A stretch of 64,000 nucleotides of DNA from CABMKH01 sp040797625 (GTDB lineage Bacteria > Bacillota > Clostridia > Tissierellales > Tissierellaceae): contig JBQHQH010000003.1 of assembly GCA_052067355.1 (NCBI GenBank), positions 62,001 through 126,000 of the forward strand. The letters are read 5' to 3'. Shown here piece by piece: positions 43,555-52,028 of the stretch (within the stretch, counting starts at the first letter, position 1; each line of letters opens with the position of its first letter). A program made the translations under genes and the position numbers. The notes under the pieces were generated by a model, which worked only from the letters and a program-made list of their open reading frames with translations, had not been told where the DNA came from and made no database searches.

Positions 43555-43821
43555 ATGAAAAGAATCAAAGCTATTTCTTTAGTAATATTTATTATTTTAG
43601 GAGAAATGATATTGTATACATTTACGTCTTCTGAGGTTTTAAGTGGTAAAATACCTTTAAATGAATGTTTTACTAAAGGCATCTTTATTAAAAATATTAA
43701 ATTTATTCTAATTTATAATCTACTTTGTCTTTTATATTTTTATATTAGACGTAATTCTAGTGATAGGCATAGAGAAAATTATAATACGATGAAACAGCTA
43801 TTTAAAGATATTTTCATATAG
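43555..43821 (+). CDS. Small membrane protein, unknown
   Basis: An 88-aa protein with two hydrophobic helices (AISLVIFIILGEMILYTF and FILIYNLLCLLYFYI) and a basic C-terminal tail RRNSSDRHREN. I recognise no family. A TTTAAGGAG site precedes the ATG, which supports translation. The region from its stop to 44066 holds no gene; it carries an imperfect hairpin near 43930-43972 (AGGTTGTATGATATG with CATATGACTTCTTT). Confidence 0.5.
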   Translation: MKRIKAISLVIFIILGEMILYTFTSSEVLSGKIPLNECFTKGIFIKNIKFILIYNLLCLLYFYIRRNSSDRHRENYNTMKQLFKDIFI

Positions 43822-44066
43822 TATTATCTAAAATTTCTATAATTATGTTAGTAAATAGAGAGATTAACAAAAGAGAAATTGAAGTAGTATATATAGTTTA
43901 ATAGAGAAAATTATGAGATTATAATAAAGAGGTTGTATGATATGTCCTTTATCATATGACTTCTTTATTATTGATAAAAGTTATCAGAAGATATAGAATA
44001 TAGTGTGTAACATGGAGAAAATTTTGACTTTATAATAATTTGGTATAATCTTAAATTGGTAGTAAG

Positions 44067-44107
44067 TTGACATTGTTGTATACAAGTAGTATTATAATGG
44101 TATACAA
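44067..44107 (+). promoter_or_regulatory. gntR promoter with paired FCD-type operators
   Basis: TTGACA (44067-44072) and TATAAT (44093-44098) with a 20-base spacer. TTGTATACAA (44076-44085) is a perfect palindrome in the spacer, and a second site TGGTATACAA (44098-44107) overlaps the -10/start. Their centres are 22 bases apart, two helical turns. TTGTATACAA fits the T-N-GT-N-AC-N-A pattern of FCD-type GntR regulators, so autoregulation is likely. Confidence 0.7.
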
Positions 44108-44227
44108 TTCTATGAGGATAAAACTTGTCTATAATATCTTTATAATTATTACGTAAATGACGTCTTAAAAAGAGCTATTAATAAGTTATATGACATAATA
44201 AATATATTATTTTAAAGGAGAATAATC

Positions 44228-44887
44228 TTGGGAATAAAACAAAGAGATACGAATGAAAGAAAAAGTTTAGTAGAAGAAGCTTATTATTATATATGGGATC
44301 AAATCTGTAATAATAATATAAAACCAGGTGAACCTATTACAGAAATTAGTATTGCAAAAGAACTAGGTATAAGTAGAACTCCTGTTAGAGAAGCAATTAG
44401 AATGTTAGTAAGTGAGGATATTCTTGAGACAATAGATGGTATTGGGACATATGTTAAGGTGTTATCTTTTAAAGATATAAAAGATATCTTTGAAGTTAGA
44501 AAAGCATTAGAAGTTGTTGCAGTTAAAACTGCGATTAATATAATTCCTGAATCTAAGATAGATGAATTGGAGGATAAACTTAAAGATGCTATGGAGAAAT
44601 TCAATAGAGGAGATCTTAAAAAAGAAGAGTTTGGAGATATAGATATGAAGGTTCATCAACTTATATTTGATTATTGTAGTAATGAATATGTTAAGGCAAT
44701 ATTTAGGGGAATGAGTTTAAAAATAAAACAATATCAATTTATTTCTTATGAGAATATGAATAATAGTAAAGAAAGTATATCACAACATTTAGAAATACTT
44801 AAACTTTTAAGAAGTAGAGAATTGGAAAGATTGATTATCTTTTTAGAAGAACATATAGATTGGGCGTTAAAGGGCTTATTATTTTAA
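44228..44887 (+). CDS. GntR-family regulator, FCD subfamily
   Basis: A 219-aa regulator. The N-terminal winged helix contains EPITEISIAKELGISRTPVR and EAIRMLVSEDI; the C-terminal FCD domain has EVRKALEVVAVKTA and conserved Asp/His ligand residues (DIDMKVHQLIF, HLEILKLL). FCD regulators usually sense carboxylic acids. TTG start behind AAAGGAG. Operators at its own promoter and at the promoter of the LarA-like operon suggest it represses both. Confidence 0.92.
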   Translation: MGIKQRDTNERKSLVEEAYYYIWDQICNNNIKPGEPITEISIAKELGISRTPVREAIRMLVSEDILETIDGIGTYVKVLSFKDIKDIFEVRKALEVVAVKTAINIIPESKIDELEDKLKDAMEKFNRGDLKKEEFGDIDMKVHQLIFDYCSNEYVKAIFRGMSLKIKQYQFISYENMNNSKESISQHLEILKLLRSRELERLIIFLEEHIDWALKGLLF

Positions 44888-45058
44888 TTTGAACAATATT
44901 AATTTGCTTTTCAGGAAATAAATTCGGGAATACTGTAAGTGAAATCCTTAATTTTGTAAATTACCTATATCTGAATGGGTATTAAGCTATAAAGTAAATA
45001 AAAAACATGAGGCTGACTCGAGTAAATTTAAAGTATGAAAGAGGTAGGCCTCTTTTTT
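44888..45058 (+). other. Degenerate repeat segment and terminator after gntR
   Basis: 44888-45000 resembles the distal part of the R4 and R5 repeats (GTAAGTGAAATCC, AATTACCTATATCTGAATGG). It ends with a small terminator: AAAGAGG and CCTCTTT around TAGG, then a T-run (45038-45058). No gene is supported in this stretch. Confidence 0.5.
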
Positions 45059-45116
45059 ATGCGAAATTATAAACTATCAGATAAACTGAATAATTTAATA
45101 ATTGATTTAAAAGGTA

Positions 45117-45157
45117 TTGACTTCTTGCACGCAAGAGGTATAATGTATGTATACAAT
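45117..45157 (+). promoter_or_regulatory. Promoter and GntR operator of the LarA-like/AcnX operon
   Basis: TTGACT (45117-45122), 16-base spacer and TATAAT (45139-45144) form a strong promoter. TGTATACA (45148-45155) covers the expected transcription start and matches the operators at the gntR promoter. The spacer also contains a perfect TCTTGC-AC-GCAAGA inverted repeat, a possible second operator. Confidence 0.75.
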
Positions 45158-45188
45158 CAATATACTTCTTGTATAGGGGATGATAACG

Positions 45189-46421
45189 TTGCCAATATTG
45201 CTAAAAAAAGACATGGATCTAAAGTTGCCTAAAATGCATAAAGTAAGGCAGAATTTCAAAGATAAGAAGCTTGAAGATGTAGAGGGTAAAGTAAGGGAAG
45301 AAATACATAAAGACATTATTAAAAACAAAATATATCCAAAACAAAAGGTAGCTGTAGCAGTAGGAAGCAGAGGAATAAAGAATTTATTTTTAATTGTGAA
45401 AACTGTAATAGATGAATTAAAAGAATTAGGTGCATGTCCGTATATAGTTTCAGCAATGGGAAGTCATGGAAATGGAACTGAAGATGGACAGAGAGAGGTA
45501 CTAAAAAGTTATGGAATTACAGAAGAGAACTTAGGTGTAGAGATATTGACTACAGTTGATGTCGTAAAATTAGGTGAAACTTCTAAGGGATTCAGTGTAT
45601 ATTTCGATAGGGAAGCTTATAATGCAGATTTAGTAATTCCAATAAATAGAGTCAAACTCCATACTGATTTTGTAGGAGATCTACAGAGTGGATTATGTAA
45701 GATGCTGGTAATCGGTTTAGGTAATCATATTGGATGTTCTTCTATCCATGAGGAAGATCCAGATGTATTTGCCAATATATTGGAAGAAGCAGCAAATATA
45801 ATTATTTCTAATGCAAATATAGGATTTGGTATGGCTATTTTAGAGAATGCATATGATGAGACACTTATGATAGAGGCCATTCCTAAAGAAAATATGGTAA
45901 CAAGAGAAAAAGAATTAGTTAAGTTATCAAGAGATAATATGCCAACGTTGATGATACCAGATATTGATATTTTAGTAGTTGAAGAAATAGGTAAAAATAT
46001 TTCAGGTGCAGGATATGATCCGAACATTTTAGGTAAGAGTTCAGTTTTGAAAGAATTTGTACTAGAGGTTCCTAGAATTAAAAGAATGATTTTGCTAGAT
46101 ATTACTGAGGAATCTCATGGTAATGGAATTGGTGTAGGGATGTTTGACATTATTACTAGAAATGTCTATGAGAAACTAGATTTAGAGTCTATGTACGCAA
46201 ATGCAATTGCTTGTAAATGTATAGAGGATGTAAAAATCCCTCTTATTACAGATTCTGAAGATGAGGCAATTAAAGTTTCTGCAAAAGTAATTAGAAAAAT
46301 TGATAAGAAAAATCTAAAGATAGTTAAGATAAAAAATACACTTTCTCTAGAGTACATATATGTTTCAGAAGCATTATTAGATGTAGTAAAGAGAAACTCA
46401 AAATTATCCATAATAGAGTGA
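45189..46421 (+). CDS. LarA-like (DUF2088) racemase-domain protein
   Basis: A 410-aa protein of the lactate-racemase N-terminal domain family, with VAVAVGSRGIKNLFLIVKTV, AMGSHGNGTEDGQREVLKSYG (equivalent to the SHG loop of LarA), INRVKLHTDFVGDLQSGLCKM and GLGNHIGCSSIH. LarA proteins interconvert hydroxy-acid stereoisomers with a nickel-pincer nucleotide; no larB, larC or larE is in this window. TTG at 45189 has AGGGGA eight bases upstream; the ATG at 45180 abuts that site. It heads the operon with AcnX, so a hydroxy-acid epimerase role is plausible. Confidence 0.8.
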   Translation: MPILLKKDMDLKLPKMHKVRQNFKDKKLEDVEGKVREEIHKDIIKNKIYPKQKVAVAVGSRGIKNLFLIVKTVIDELKELGACPYIVSAMGSHGNGTEDGQREVLKSYGITEENLGVEILTTVDVVKLGETSKGFSVYFDREAYNADLVIPINRVKLHTDFVGDLQSGLCKMLVIGLGNHIGCSSIHEEDPDVFANILEEAANIIISNANIGFGMAILENAYDETLMIEAIPKENMVTREKELVKLSRDNMPTLMIPDIDILVVEEIGKNISGAGYDPNILGKSSVLKEFVLEVPRIKRMILLDITEESHGNGIGVGMFDIITRNVYEKLDLESMYANAIACKCIEDVKIPLITDSEDEAIKVSAKVIRKIDKKNLKIVKIKNTLSLEYIYVSEALLDVVKRNSKLSIIE

Positions 46422-46487
46422 AGTATGAAGTTAATTATATAAAATATTGTTAAATAATATATTATCACTATAAAAGGGGGAAATTAA

Positions 46488-47693
46488 ATGATTTTAACAC
46501 AGGAACAGCAAGATATGCTGGACGGTAAATATGGAGAAGGTACAGCAATAGCTATGAAGATTCAAGTAGCAATAGGTGAATCTTTTGATGCGAAGAGAAT
46601 GGTTCCAATTACAAGAGCACATGTAGCACTGAGTAATCAAGAAGCAGATTTATGGTTTGCAGAAAAGCTACTAAAAGCAGGTGCAAAATGTAGAGTTGCT
46701 CCTACAGTAAATCCAGGATTTTGTCTATCGTTTTTTAAAGAAAAGAATATGGTTTCAAAGGAATATGCAGATTTGATGCAGAGAACTAATGATGCATATA
46801 AAGGTCTAGGTGCAGTATTAACCTATAATTGTACTCCATATATAGATACAAATGTACCTAACTTTGGGGAAGTAGTAGCCTATTCAGAATCAAGTGCTAC
46901 TCCCTATGTAAATTCAGTTTGGGGAGCTAGAAGTAACAGAGAAGGAGCAAATAGTGCATTATGTGCAGCTATTACTGGATATGTTCCAGAATATGGACTT
47001 CTATTTGAAGAAAATAGAAAAGCAAATATATTAGTAGAAGTACAAGCAGATATGCAATCAGATTTTGACTATCATATTTTGGGAATGTTAGGTAAAAAGA
47101 TTGGAAATGGAATACCTGTATTTACAGGATTACCAAAACATATTTCAAAGGAAGCTTTACGTAATCTAGGAGCACAATTAAATACATCAGGTGCTTATGC
47201 AATGTATCACATAGTAGGATTTACTCCTGAAGCACCAACATTAGAAGCTGCTCTAGGAGGGAAAGAGCCAGAAAGAAAAGTTATTATAACTAATGAAGAT
47301 ATGGAAGAAATATTAAAAGAAATATCTTTAGAAGGAAATAGAGCAATAGATTTTGCTATGTTTGGATGTCCACATTTTACATTAGAAGAGGTTAAACATA
47401 TTGCTGAAAAGATAGAAGGAAAGAAACTCAATAAGGAAATGTGGATACTTACATCAAGTCACGTTAAACAGATGGCAGAGAGAATGGGGCTCGATGAAAT
47501 AATTAGTGAGGCTGGAGGGTGTATAGTACCAGATACATGTCCAGATCAACCTTGCTGGAGACACTTAAAAGGTAAGATAGGGATAACTGAGTCACCAAAA
47601 TGTGCCTATTATCCTCAAAGAAGAGGAATACATTTTGTAATTAGAGATTTAGATACTTGCATAAATGCAGCATTAACAGGAGAGGTGAAATAG
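46488..47693 (+). CDS. Aconitase X catalytic (large) subunit
   Basis: A 401-aa AcnX large subunit (DUF521), an Fe-S dehydratase. Cluster-ligand Cys are likely those in AMFGCPHFTLEE, CIVPDTCPDQPC and ESPKCAYYPQRR. The N-terminal LTQEQQDMLDGKYGEGTAIA and NVPNFGEVVAYSESSA blocks are typical. Known bacterial AcnX enzymes dehydrate cis-3-hydroxy-L-proline, and archaeal ones mevalonate phosphate. The large and small subunits are separate genes here. The substrate is open, as no proline-pathway partner such as a pyrroline reductase is nearby. Confidence 0.9.
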   Translation: MILTQEQQDMLDGKYGEGTAIAMKIQVAIGESFDAKRMVPITRAHVALSNQEADLWFAEKLLKAGAKCRVAPTVNPGFCLSFFKEKNMVSKEYADLMQRTNDAYKGLGAVLTYNCTPYIDTNVPNFGEVVAYSESSATPYVNSVWGARSNREGANSALCAAITGYVPEYGLLFEENRKANILVEVQADMQSDFDYHILGMLGKKIGNGIPVFTGLPKHISKEALRNLGAQLNTSGAYAMYHIVGFTPEAPTLEAALGGKEPERKVIITNEDMEEILKEISLEGNRAIDFAMFGCPHFTLEEVKHIAEKIEGKKLNKEMWILTSSHVKQMAERMGLDEIISEAGGCIVPDTCPDQPCWRHLKGKIGITESPKCAYYPQRRGIHFVIRDLDTCINAALTGEVK

Positions 47694-48101
47694 ATGACAA
47701 AGAAAAGATTTAGTTGCCATAAGATATCTGAAGGAGTTGGAGAAGCTGAAGCCATAGTATCAAAGGATGACATTATGTTTTATTTAATAGAACCAGAGAC
47801 AGGTAAAGTGATAGAACCTGCCCATGATTTAGAAGGTAGGTCCATGGCACAAAAAGTTTTAATTTTTCCAAGTGGAAAAGGTAGTTCTGTAGTACAAGCA
47901 GATGGCCTATATCAACTTAATTTAAGAGGAAATTCACCAAAAGCTATGATTATACAACATCCAGAAACAGTCCTTGTATCAAGTGCAATAATCATGGAAA
48001 TTCCAATGGTTGATAAAGTAGATCCAGAGTTTTACGAGGTTGTAAAAGATGGAGATCGAATTAGAGTAGATGCAGATAATGGAGTAATAGAAATATTATA
48101 G
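47694..48101 (+). CDS. Aconitase X swivel (small) subunit
   Basis: A 135-aa DUF126 protein, the swivelling domain that closes the AcnX active site. KVLIFPSGKGSSVVQADGLYQL carries the conserved PSGKGSS loop, in which a Ser is catalytic in the family. The ATG immediately follows the stop of the large subunit with no gap, so the two are coupled. The next 280 bases contain repeat R4. Confidence 0.92.
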   Translation: MTKKRFSCHKISEGVGEAEAIVSKDDIMFYLIEPETGKVIEPAHDLEGRSMAQKVLIFPSGKGSSVVQADGLYQLNLRGNSPKAMIIQHPETVLVSSAIIMEIPMVDKVDPEFYEVVKDGDRIRVDADNGVIEIL

Positions 48102-48168
48102 TTTAATTATGTCCTATGAAATAAAGATAGTCTAAAGTAGAAATAGATATTAATAATTATAAAAGCTT

Positions 48169-48345
48169 ATAAAGAAAACTTATATCAGATGGAGTTTTAA
48201 CTCCAGCTGATATATAGTTGCATTTATCTTTAGGTTTGCCAATTTTAACAATATTAACTTTGAATTGAAGTCATGAATTGTGAATTGAAATTACTTATGC
48301 CCGAATGGGTATAAGCCATCAAATAAAGACATATCTGATATAAGT
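48169..48345. repeat. Dispersed hairpin repeat, copy R4 (long form)
   Basis: ACTTATATCAGATGGAGTTT pairs with ACTCCAGCTGATAT, followed by GCATTTATCTTTAGG and about 110 bases similar to the tail after R5 and to 44888-45000 (GAATGGGTATAAGCCAT). The long form is about 175 bases. It lies between AcnX and TRAP system 3. Confidence 0.8.
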
Positions 48346-48380
48346 TTTTATATTACTCTAATTTATAGGAGGGATACTTA

Positions 48381-49397
48381 ATGAAAAGATACATATGTTT
48401 TATATTAGTTTTAGTGCTTATATTTACATTTACTGTAGGATGTTCAGGAAAAGATAATGCTACGAGTAATGAAGGAGATATTGTAAAATTAAAGGTTGGC
48501 CATGTAGAGCCAGAGGATAGATCTACTCATAGAGCGTTATTAGAGTTTAAAAAAGAAGTTGAAGATGAATCAAATGGCAGTATTGTAATAGAGATTCATC
48601 CAAATGGAGCATTAGGTGGGGATGTACAATTGACAGAGTCTGTGGCTATGGGTACCATTGATATGGCATTACCAGCTACATCAGTACTGGTAACGTATGC
48701 TCCAGAATTTGGCATATTGGACATGCCTTATCTATTTATCAATACTGATAATGCCTTTGCTGCAATGGATGGAGAAGTAGGAAAGCACTTTAATAATGTT
48801 TTAGAAAAAGTAGGAATTAAAAATTTAGGATATTCATACAACGGACTTAGAAGTTTAACTAATAGTGTGAAACCTATTAATGAACCAAGTGATCTTAAAG
48901 GTATAAAAGTTAGAGTTATGGAAAGTCCAGTATTTATAGATTTCTTTGAAACATTAGGAGCAAATGCTACTCCTATGAGTTTTAATGAATTATTTACTGG
49001 ATTGCAACAAAAGACTGTTCAAGGTCAAGAAAATCCACCATCATTAATCTTTTCTAACAAGTTTTATGAAGTACAAAAATATTTAAGTCTAACAGAACAT
49101 GTTAATAACTTTTTAGCTTTTATAACTAACAAAAACAAATTTGATTCTTTAACACCTGAACAACAAGATATTATAATAAAAGCTGCTAAGAATTATGTAG
49201 AATTGCAAAGACAGATGGAATTAGATGATACACAAAAATATGTAGAGTTATTAGGAACAGAAGGTGGATTGGAAGTTAATGAAGTTTCAGATGAGAATAA
49301 ACAAAAGTTTAGAACTGCATTAGATCCAATGTATGAAAAATATAAAGATGAATTTGGAAAAGATTTATTTGAAATTGCTGAAGAGTATAATAAATAG
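48381..49397 (+). CDS. TRAP transporter solute-binding lipoprotein (system 3)
   Basis: A 338-aa DctP-family lipoprotein: lipobox TVGC, then LKVGHVEPEDRSTHRALLEF, GTIDMALPATSVLVTY, SDLKGIKVRVMESP with the conserved Arg, and FTGLQQKTVQGQENP, the classic dicarboxylate-type block. This is a more canonical DctP than systems 1 and 2. Its place after the LarA/AcnX genes suggests it imports the hydroxy acid those enzymes use; whether GntR controls it is unclear because R4 separates the units. Confidence 0.93.
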   Translation: MKRYICFILVLVLIFTFTVGCSGKDNATSNEGDIVKLKVGHVEPEDRSTHRALLEFKKEVEDESNGSIVIEIHPNGALGGDVQLTESVAMGTIDMALPATSVLVTYAPEFGILDMPYLFINTDNAFAAMDGEVGKHFNNVLEKVGIKNLGYSYNGLRSLTNSVKPINEPSDLKGIKVRVMESPVFIDFFETLGANATPMSFNELFTGLQQKTVQGQENPPSLIFSNKFYEVQKYLSLTEHVNNFLAFITNKNKFDSLTPEQQDIIIKAAKNYVELQRQMELDDTQKYVELLGTEGGLEVNEVSDENKQKFRTALDPMYEKYKDEFGKDLFEIAEEYNK

Positions 49398-49400
49398 AAT

Positions 49401-49442
49401 TATATTACACAGGATGAATAAAAATTCATCCTGTGTAATATA
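49401..49442 (+). promoter_or_regulatory. Intercistronic stem-loop between dctP3 and dctQ3
   Basis: TATATTACACAGGATGAAT (49401-49419) and its exact complement (49424-49442) form a perfect 19-bp stem with an AAAA loop and no T-run. It begins just after the dctP3 stop codon. Confidence 0.85.
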
Positions 49443-49457
49443 AAGGGAGGGAATATT

Positions 49458-49973
49458 ATGGAAAAGGTTGAAAAAGTTTATGATAAACTGGAAGAGCATT
49501 TGTTGATAGGTAGTCTTATTTTCAATGTATTTCTTGTCTTTATTCAAGTAATAATGCGCTCAGCATTTAACTACTCTCTATCTTGGTCTGAAGAGCTTTC
49601 AAGGTACATATTTATTTGGCAGACTTGGCTAGGAGCGAGTATTGCTCTGAAATATAATGAGCATATAAGGGTAGAACTCTTATTTTCTTTTGTTAAAAAC
49701 ATAAAAATTCAACGGATAGTTAAGGTTTTAGCTGATATAATTTGGTTTGTTTTTAGCTTGTTTTTAATGTCTAATGGTTTGCAGCTTGTGCAATCCATGA
49801 TAAGTAGAAATGCATTATCTTCAGGAATGAGAGTACCATTGGCATTTATATATATATCACTTCCAATCAGTTCCCTATTGATATGTTTAAGATTAATACC
49901 TAGAATTTATAATCAGATAAGAAATATCAATCGTCCAATAGGTGACGAAGTAGCAGAAGGAGGTAGTTTATAA
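49458..49973 (+). CDS. TRAP transporter small permease (DctQ, system 3)
   Basis: A 171-aa DctQ protein with four helices and LSWSEELSRYIFIWQTWLGA, the conserved W-SEE-x-R block. GGGAGGG precedes the ATG. Its stop overlaps the start of the large permease (TAATG), so both are translated together. Confidence 0.94.
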   Translation: MEKVEKVYDKLEEHLLIGSLIFNVFLVFIQVIMRSAFNYSLSWSEELSRYIFIWQTWLGASIALKYNEHIRVELLFSFVKNIKIQRIVKVLADIIWFVFSLFLMSNGLQLVQSMISRNALSSGMRVPLAFIYISLPISSLLICLRLIPRIYNQIRNINRPIGDEVAEGGSL

Positions 49974-51241
49974 TGGAAGCAATATCGCTATTTGGAATCT
50001 TTTTTGTATTGATATTTCTAACAGTGCCAATAGGGTATGCCATAGGAATATCCACATTATTATCCTTAATTATATATTCCGATATACCTCTATTGATGAT
50101 CTCTCAAAATTCTATTGCTGGGGTTGACAGTTTTCCTCTATTGGCAATTCCATTTTTTATGCTTGCAGGTAATTTAATGAGTAGTGGAGGAATAGCCAAA
50201 AGATTAGTGAATTTTTTTGAAAGTTGTATAGGGCATAAAACTGGTGGACTAGGAATGGTAACTGTTGTTGTGTGTATGTTTTTTGCAGCAATTTCTGGTT
50301 CTGCAGTAGCAACCGTGTCTGCAGTTGGAGCATTTATGATACCAGAGATGGTAGAACACGGATATGATAAGTCATTTAGTGCTGCATTGACGGCAGCTGC
50401 TGGCACCATAGGAGTTATAATACCACCTAGTATCCCCTTTGTAATATATGGCGTAGTATCTGGAACATCAATAACAGATATGTTCACAGGAGGATTTTTG
50501 CCAGGAATTATGATGGGGATAGCTTTGATGATAACTTGCTATATTGTATCAAAGAAAAATGGATACAAAGGGAAAGCAGAAAAAGCTACTTGGAAAGAGC
50601 GATGGACTGCATTCAAAGATGCATTTTGGGCAATACTATCTCCAGTAATTATATTAGGTGGCATTTATTCTGGATATTTTACACCTACAGAAGCGGCAGT
50701 AATATCAGTTGTATATTCTTTTATAATAGGAGTATTTGTATATAAAGAACTGGATCTAAAAGGAGCATATACGACATTTAAAGATGCAATAGTAGTAAAT
50801 GGAGCTACGACTTTTATGATTGGTCTTTCTACAGCATTTGCTGCATATTTAACTATGGCACAGATACCATCCACTATAGCCAATGCAATTACTGGTATTA
50901 CAGATAATGGAATAATATTATTGTTATTGATCAATATATTTTTATTAATAGTGGGAATGTTTATAGATAATATACCTGCAACTATTATTTTAACACCTAT
51001 ATTATTGCCTGTAGTTACATCTATCGGAATGTCACCTATAACATTTGGTATTATGCTTACTATGAATTTAGCCATAGGATTCTGTACACCACCATATGGA
51101 ATAAATTTATTTGTAGCATCTGCTATATCAAAAGTTTCTATGGAAAACTTATCAAGACAAATTATGAAGATGATATTTGCTTTAATAATTGTATTATTGT
51201 TAATAACATTTGTACCTTTTCTTACAACTATGTTTTTATAA
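49973..51241 (+). CDS. TRAP transporter large permease (DctM, system 3)
   Basis: A 422-aa DctM permease, about 12 helices, with LLAIPFFMLAGNLMSSGGIAK, ISGSAVATVSAVGAFMIPEM, GVIIPPSIPFVIYG, PTEAAVISVVYSF and CTPPYGINLFVASAIS, the typical C4-dicarboxylate sequence. It differs clearly from systems 1 and 2 (for example IPPSIPF instead of IPPGxNL). Repeat R5 begins at its stop codon. Confidence 0.95.
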   Translation: MEAISLFGIFFVLIFLTVPIGYAIGISTLLSLIIYSDIPLLMISQNSIAGVDSFPLLAIPFFMLAGNLMSSGGIAKRLVNFFESCIGHKTGGLGMVTVVVCMFFAAISGSAVATVSAVGAFMIPEMVEHGYDKSFSAALTAAAGTIGVIIPPSIPFVIYGVVSGTSITDMFTGGFLPGIMMGIALMITCYIVSKKNGYKGKAEKATWKERWTAFKDAFWAILSPVIILGGIYSGYFTPTEAAVISVVYSFIIGVFVYKELDLKGAYTTFKDAIVVNGATTFMIGLSTAFAAYLTMAQIPSTIANAITGITDNGIILLLLINIFLLIVGMFIDNIPATIILTPILLPVVTSIGMSPITFGIMLTMNLAIGFCTPPYGINLFVASAISKVSMENLSRQIMKMIFALIIVLLLITFVPFLTTMFL

Positions 51242-51410
51242 AGAAAACTTATATCAGCTGGAGCTTTATACTCCAGCTGATATGTAGCTGTATTTGCCTA
51301 TTTTCAACATCAATTTACTCTACTGAAAATAAATTTAGGAGTAATGCAAGTGAAATCTCTGATTTTATGAATTGCCTGTATTTCAATGGGTATAAGTCAT
51401 AGAAGCCTAG
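51238..51410. repeat. Dispersed hairpin repeat, copy R5 (long form)
   Basis: ACTTATATCAGCTGGAGCTT and ATACTCCAGCTGATAT form the stem; the tail TGTAGCTGTATTTGCC and a distal part GTGAAATCTCTGATTTTATG resemble R4 and 44888-45000. It starts inside the dctM3 stop codon. No gene is seen to 51493. Confidence 0.8.
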
Positions 51411-51493
51411 TAGTATTATTTAATGATTAATGTGAGGAATAAGAAAGGGCATATTTAGGTTTTAATTTTTAAAGATAAAATAAAGGTGATTTA

Positions 51494-52024
51494 ATGAGAA
51501 ATCTAATAGAAATTTATTTGACTTTTTTTAGGATAAGCTCTACTACTTTTGGAGGGGGAATGACCATGCTCCCTATTTTGCAGAAAGATATAGTTCAAAA
51601 TAAAAGATGGGTTACAGACGAGGAAATTATTGATATGTATGCTATTAGTCAGGGGTTGCCAGGTATAATTGCAATTAATATCGCATCATTTATAGGTTTC
51701 AAAATAAAGAGAGTTTCAGGAGCTATAGCTGCAAGCTTAGGAGTTGTTTCACCATGTATTATAATAATTATGATAATAGCTCGTTTTTTAAGTGGGTTCC
51801 AAGATATCCAAATAGTTAAGAATATCTTTGCTGGAATAAATATAGGAGTAACTGCCTTGATATTTAATTCTATAATTAATTTGTGGAAAAAGAGTATTAG
51901 GGATAGATTTTATCTTCTATTATTTATTTTTACATTTATATTGATGTTAATATTAGAAATTTCCCCTATTATATACATTATAATAAGTGGATTTATAGGC
52001 ATATTAGTAAAAAAGTTGAGGTAA
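51494..52024 (+). CDS. Chromate transporter family protein, N-type half
   Basis: A 176-aa membrane protein of the short-chain ChrA type: FFRISSTTFGGGMTMLPILQ (conserved GGG motif), AISQGLPGIIAINIASFIGF (the QxxPG motif) and about five helices. Short ChrA proteins work as pairs, and the second half starts four bases after this stop. In the family they export chromate, but in genomes like this they may carry another anion. Confidence 0.92.
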   Translation: MRNLIEIYLTFFRISSTTFGGGMTMLPILQKDIVQNKRWVTDEEIIDMYAISQGLPGIIAINIASFIGFKIKRVSGAIAASLGVVSPCIIIIMIIARFLSGFQDIQIVKNIFAGINIGVTALIFNSIINLWKKSIRDRFYLLLFIFTFILMLILEISPIIYIIISGFIGILVKKLR

Positions 52025-52028
52025 AAAT

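Noticed and set aside
43822..44066. Search for a small gene or RNA in the gap before gntR
   Set aside because: Only AT-rich sequence, an imperfect hairpin and promoter-like strings; no frame with a ribosome site.
45035..45232. 65-codon open frame MKEVGLFFMRN...
   Set aside because: It overlaps a terminator, a strong promoter and an operator and extends into the LarA-like gene in another frame; no ribosome site.
1771..51410. Hairpin repeats as a CRISPR array or T-box leaders
   Set aside because: Copies are kilobases apart, in both orientations, with no spacers, no cas genes and no T-box sequence.
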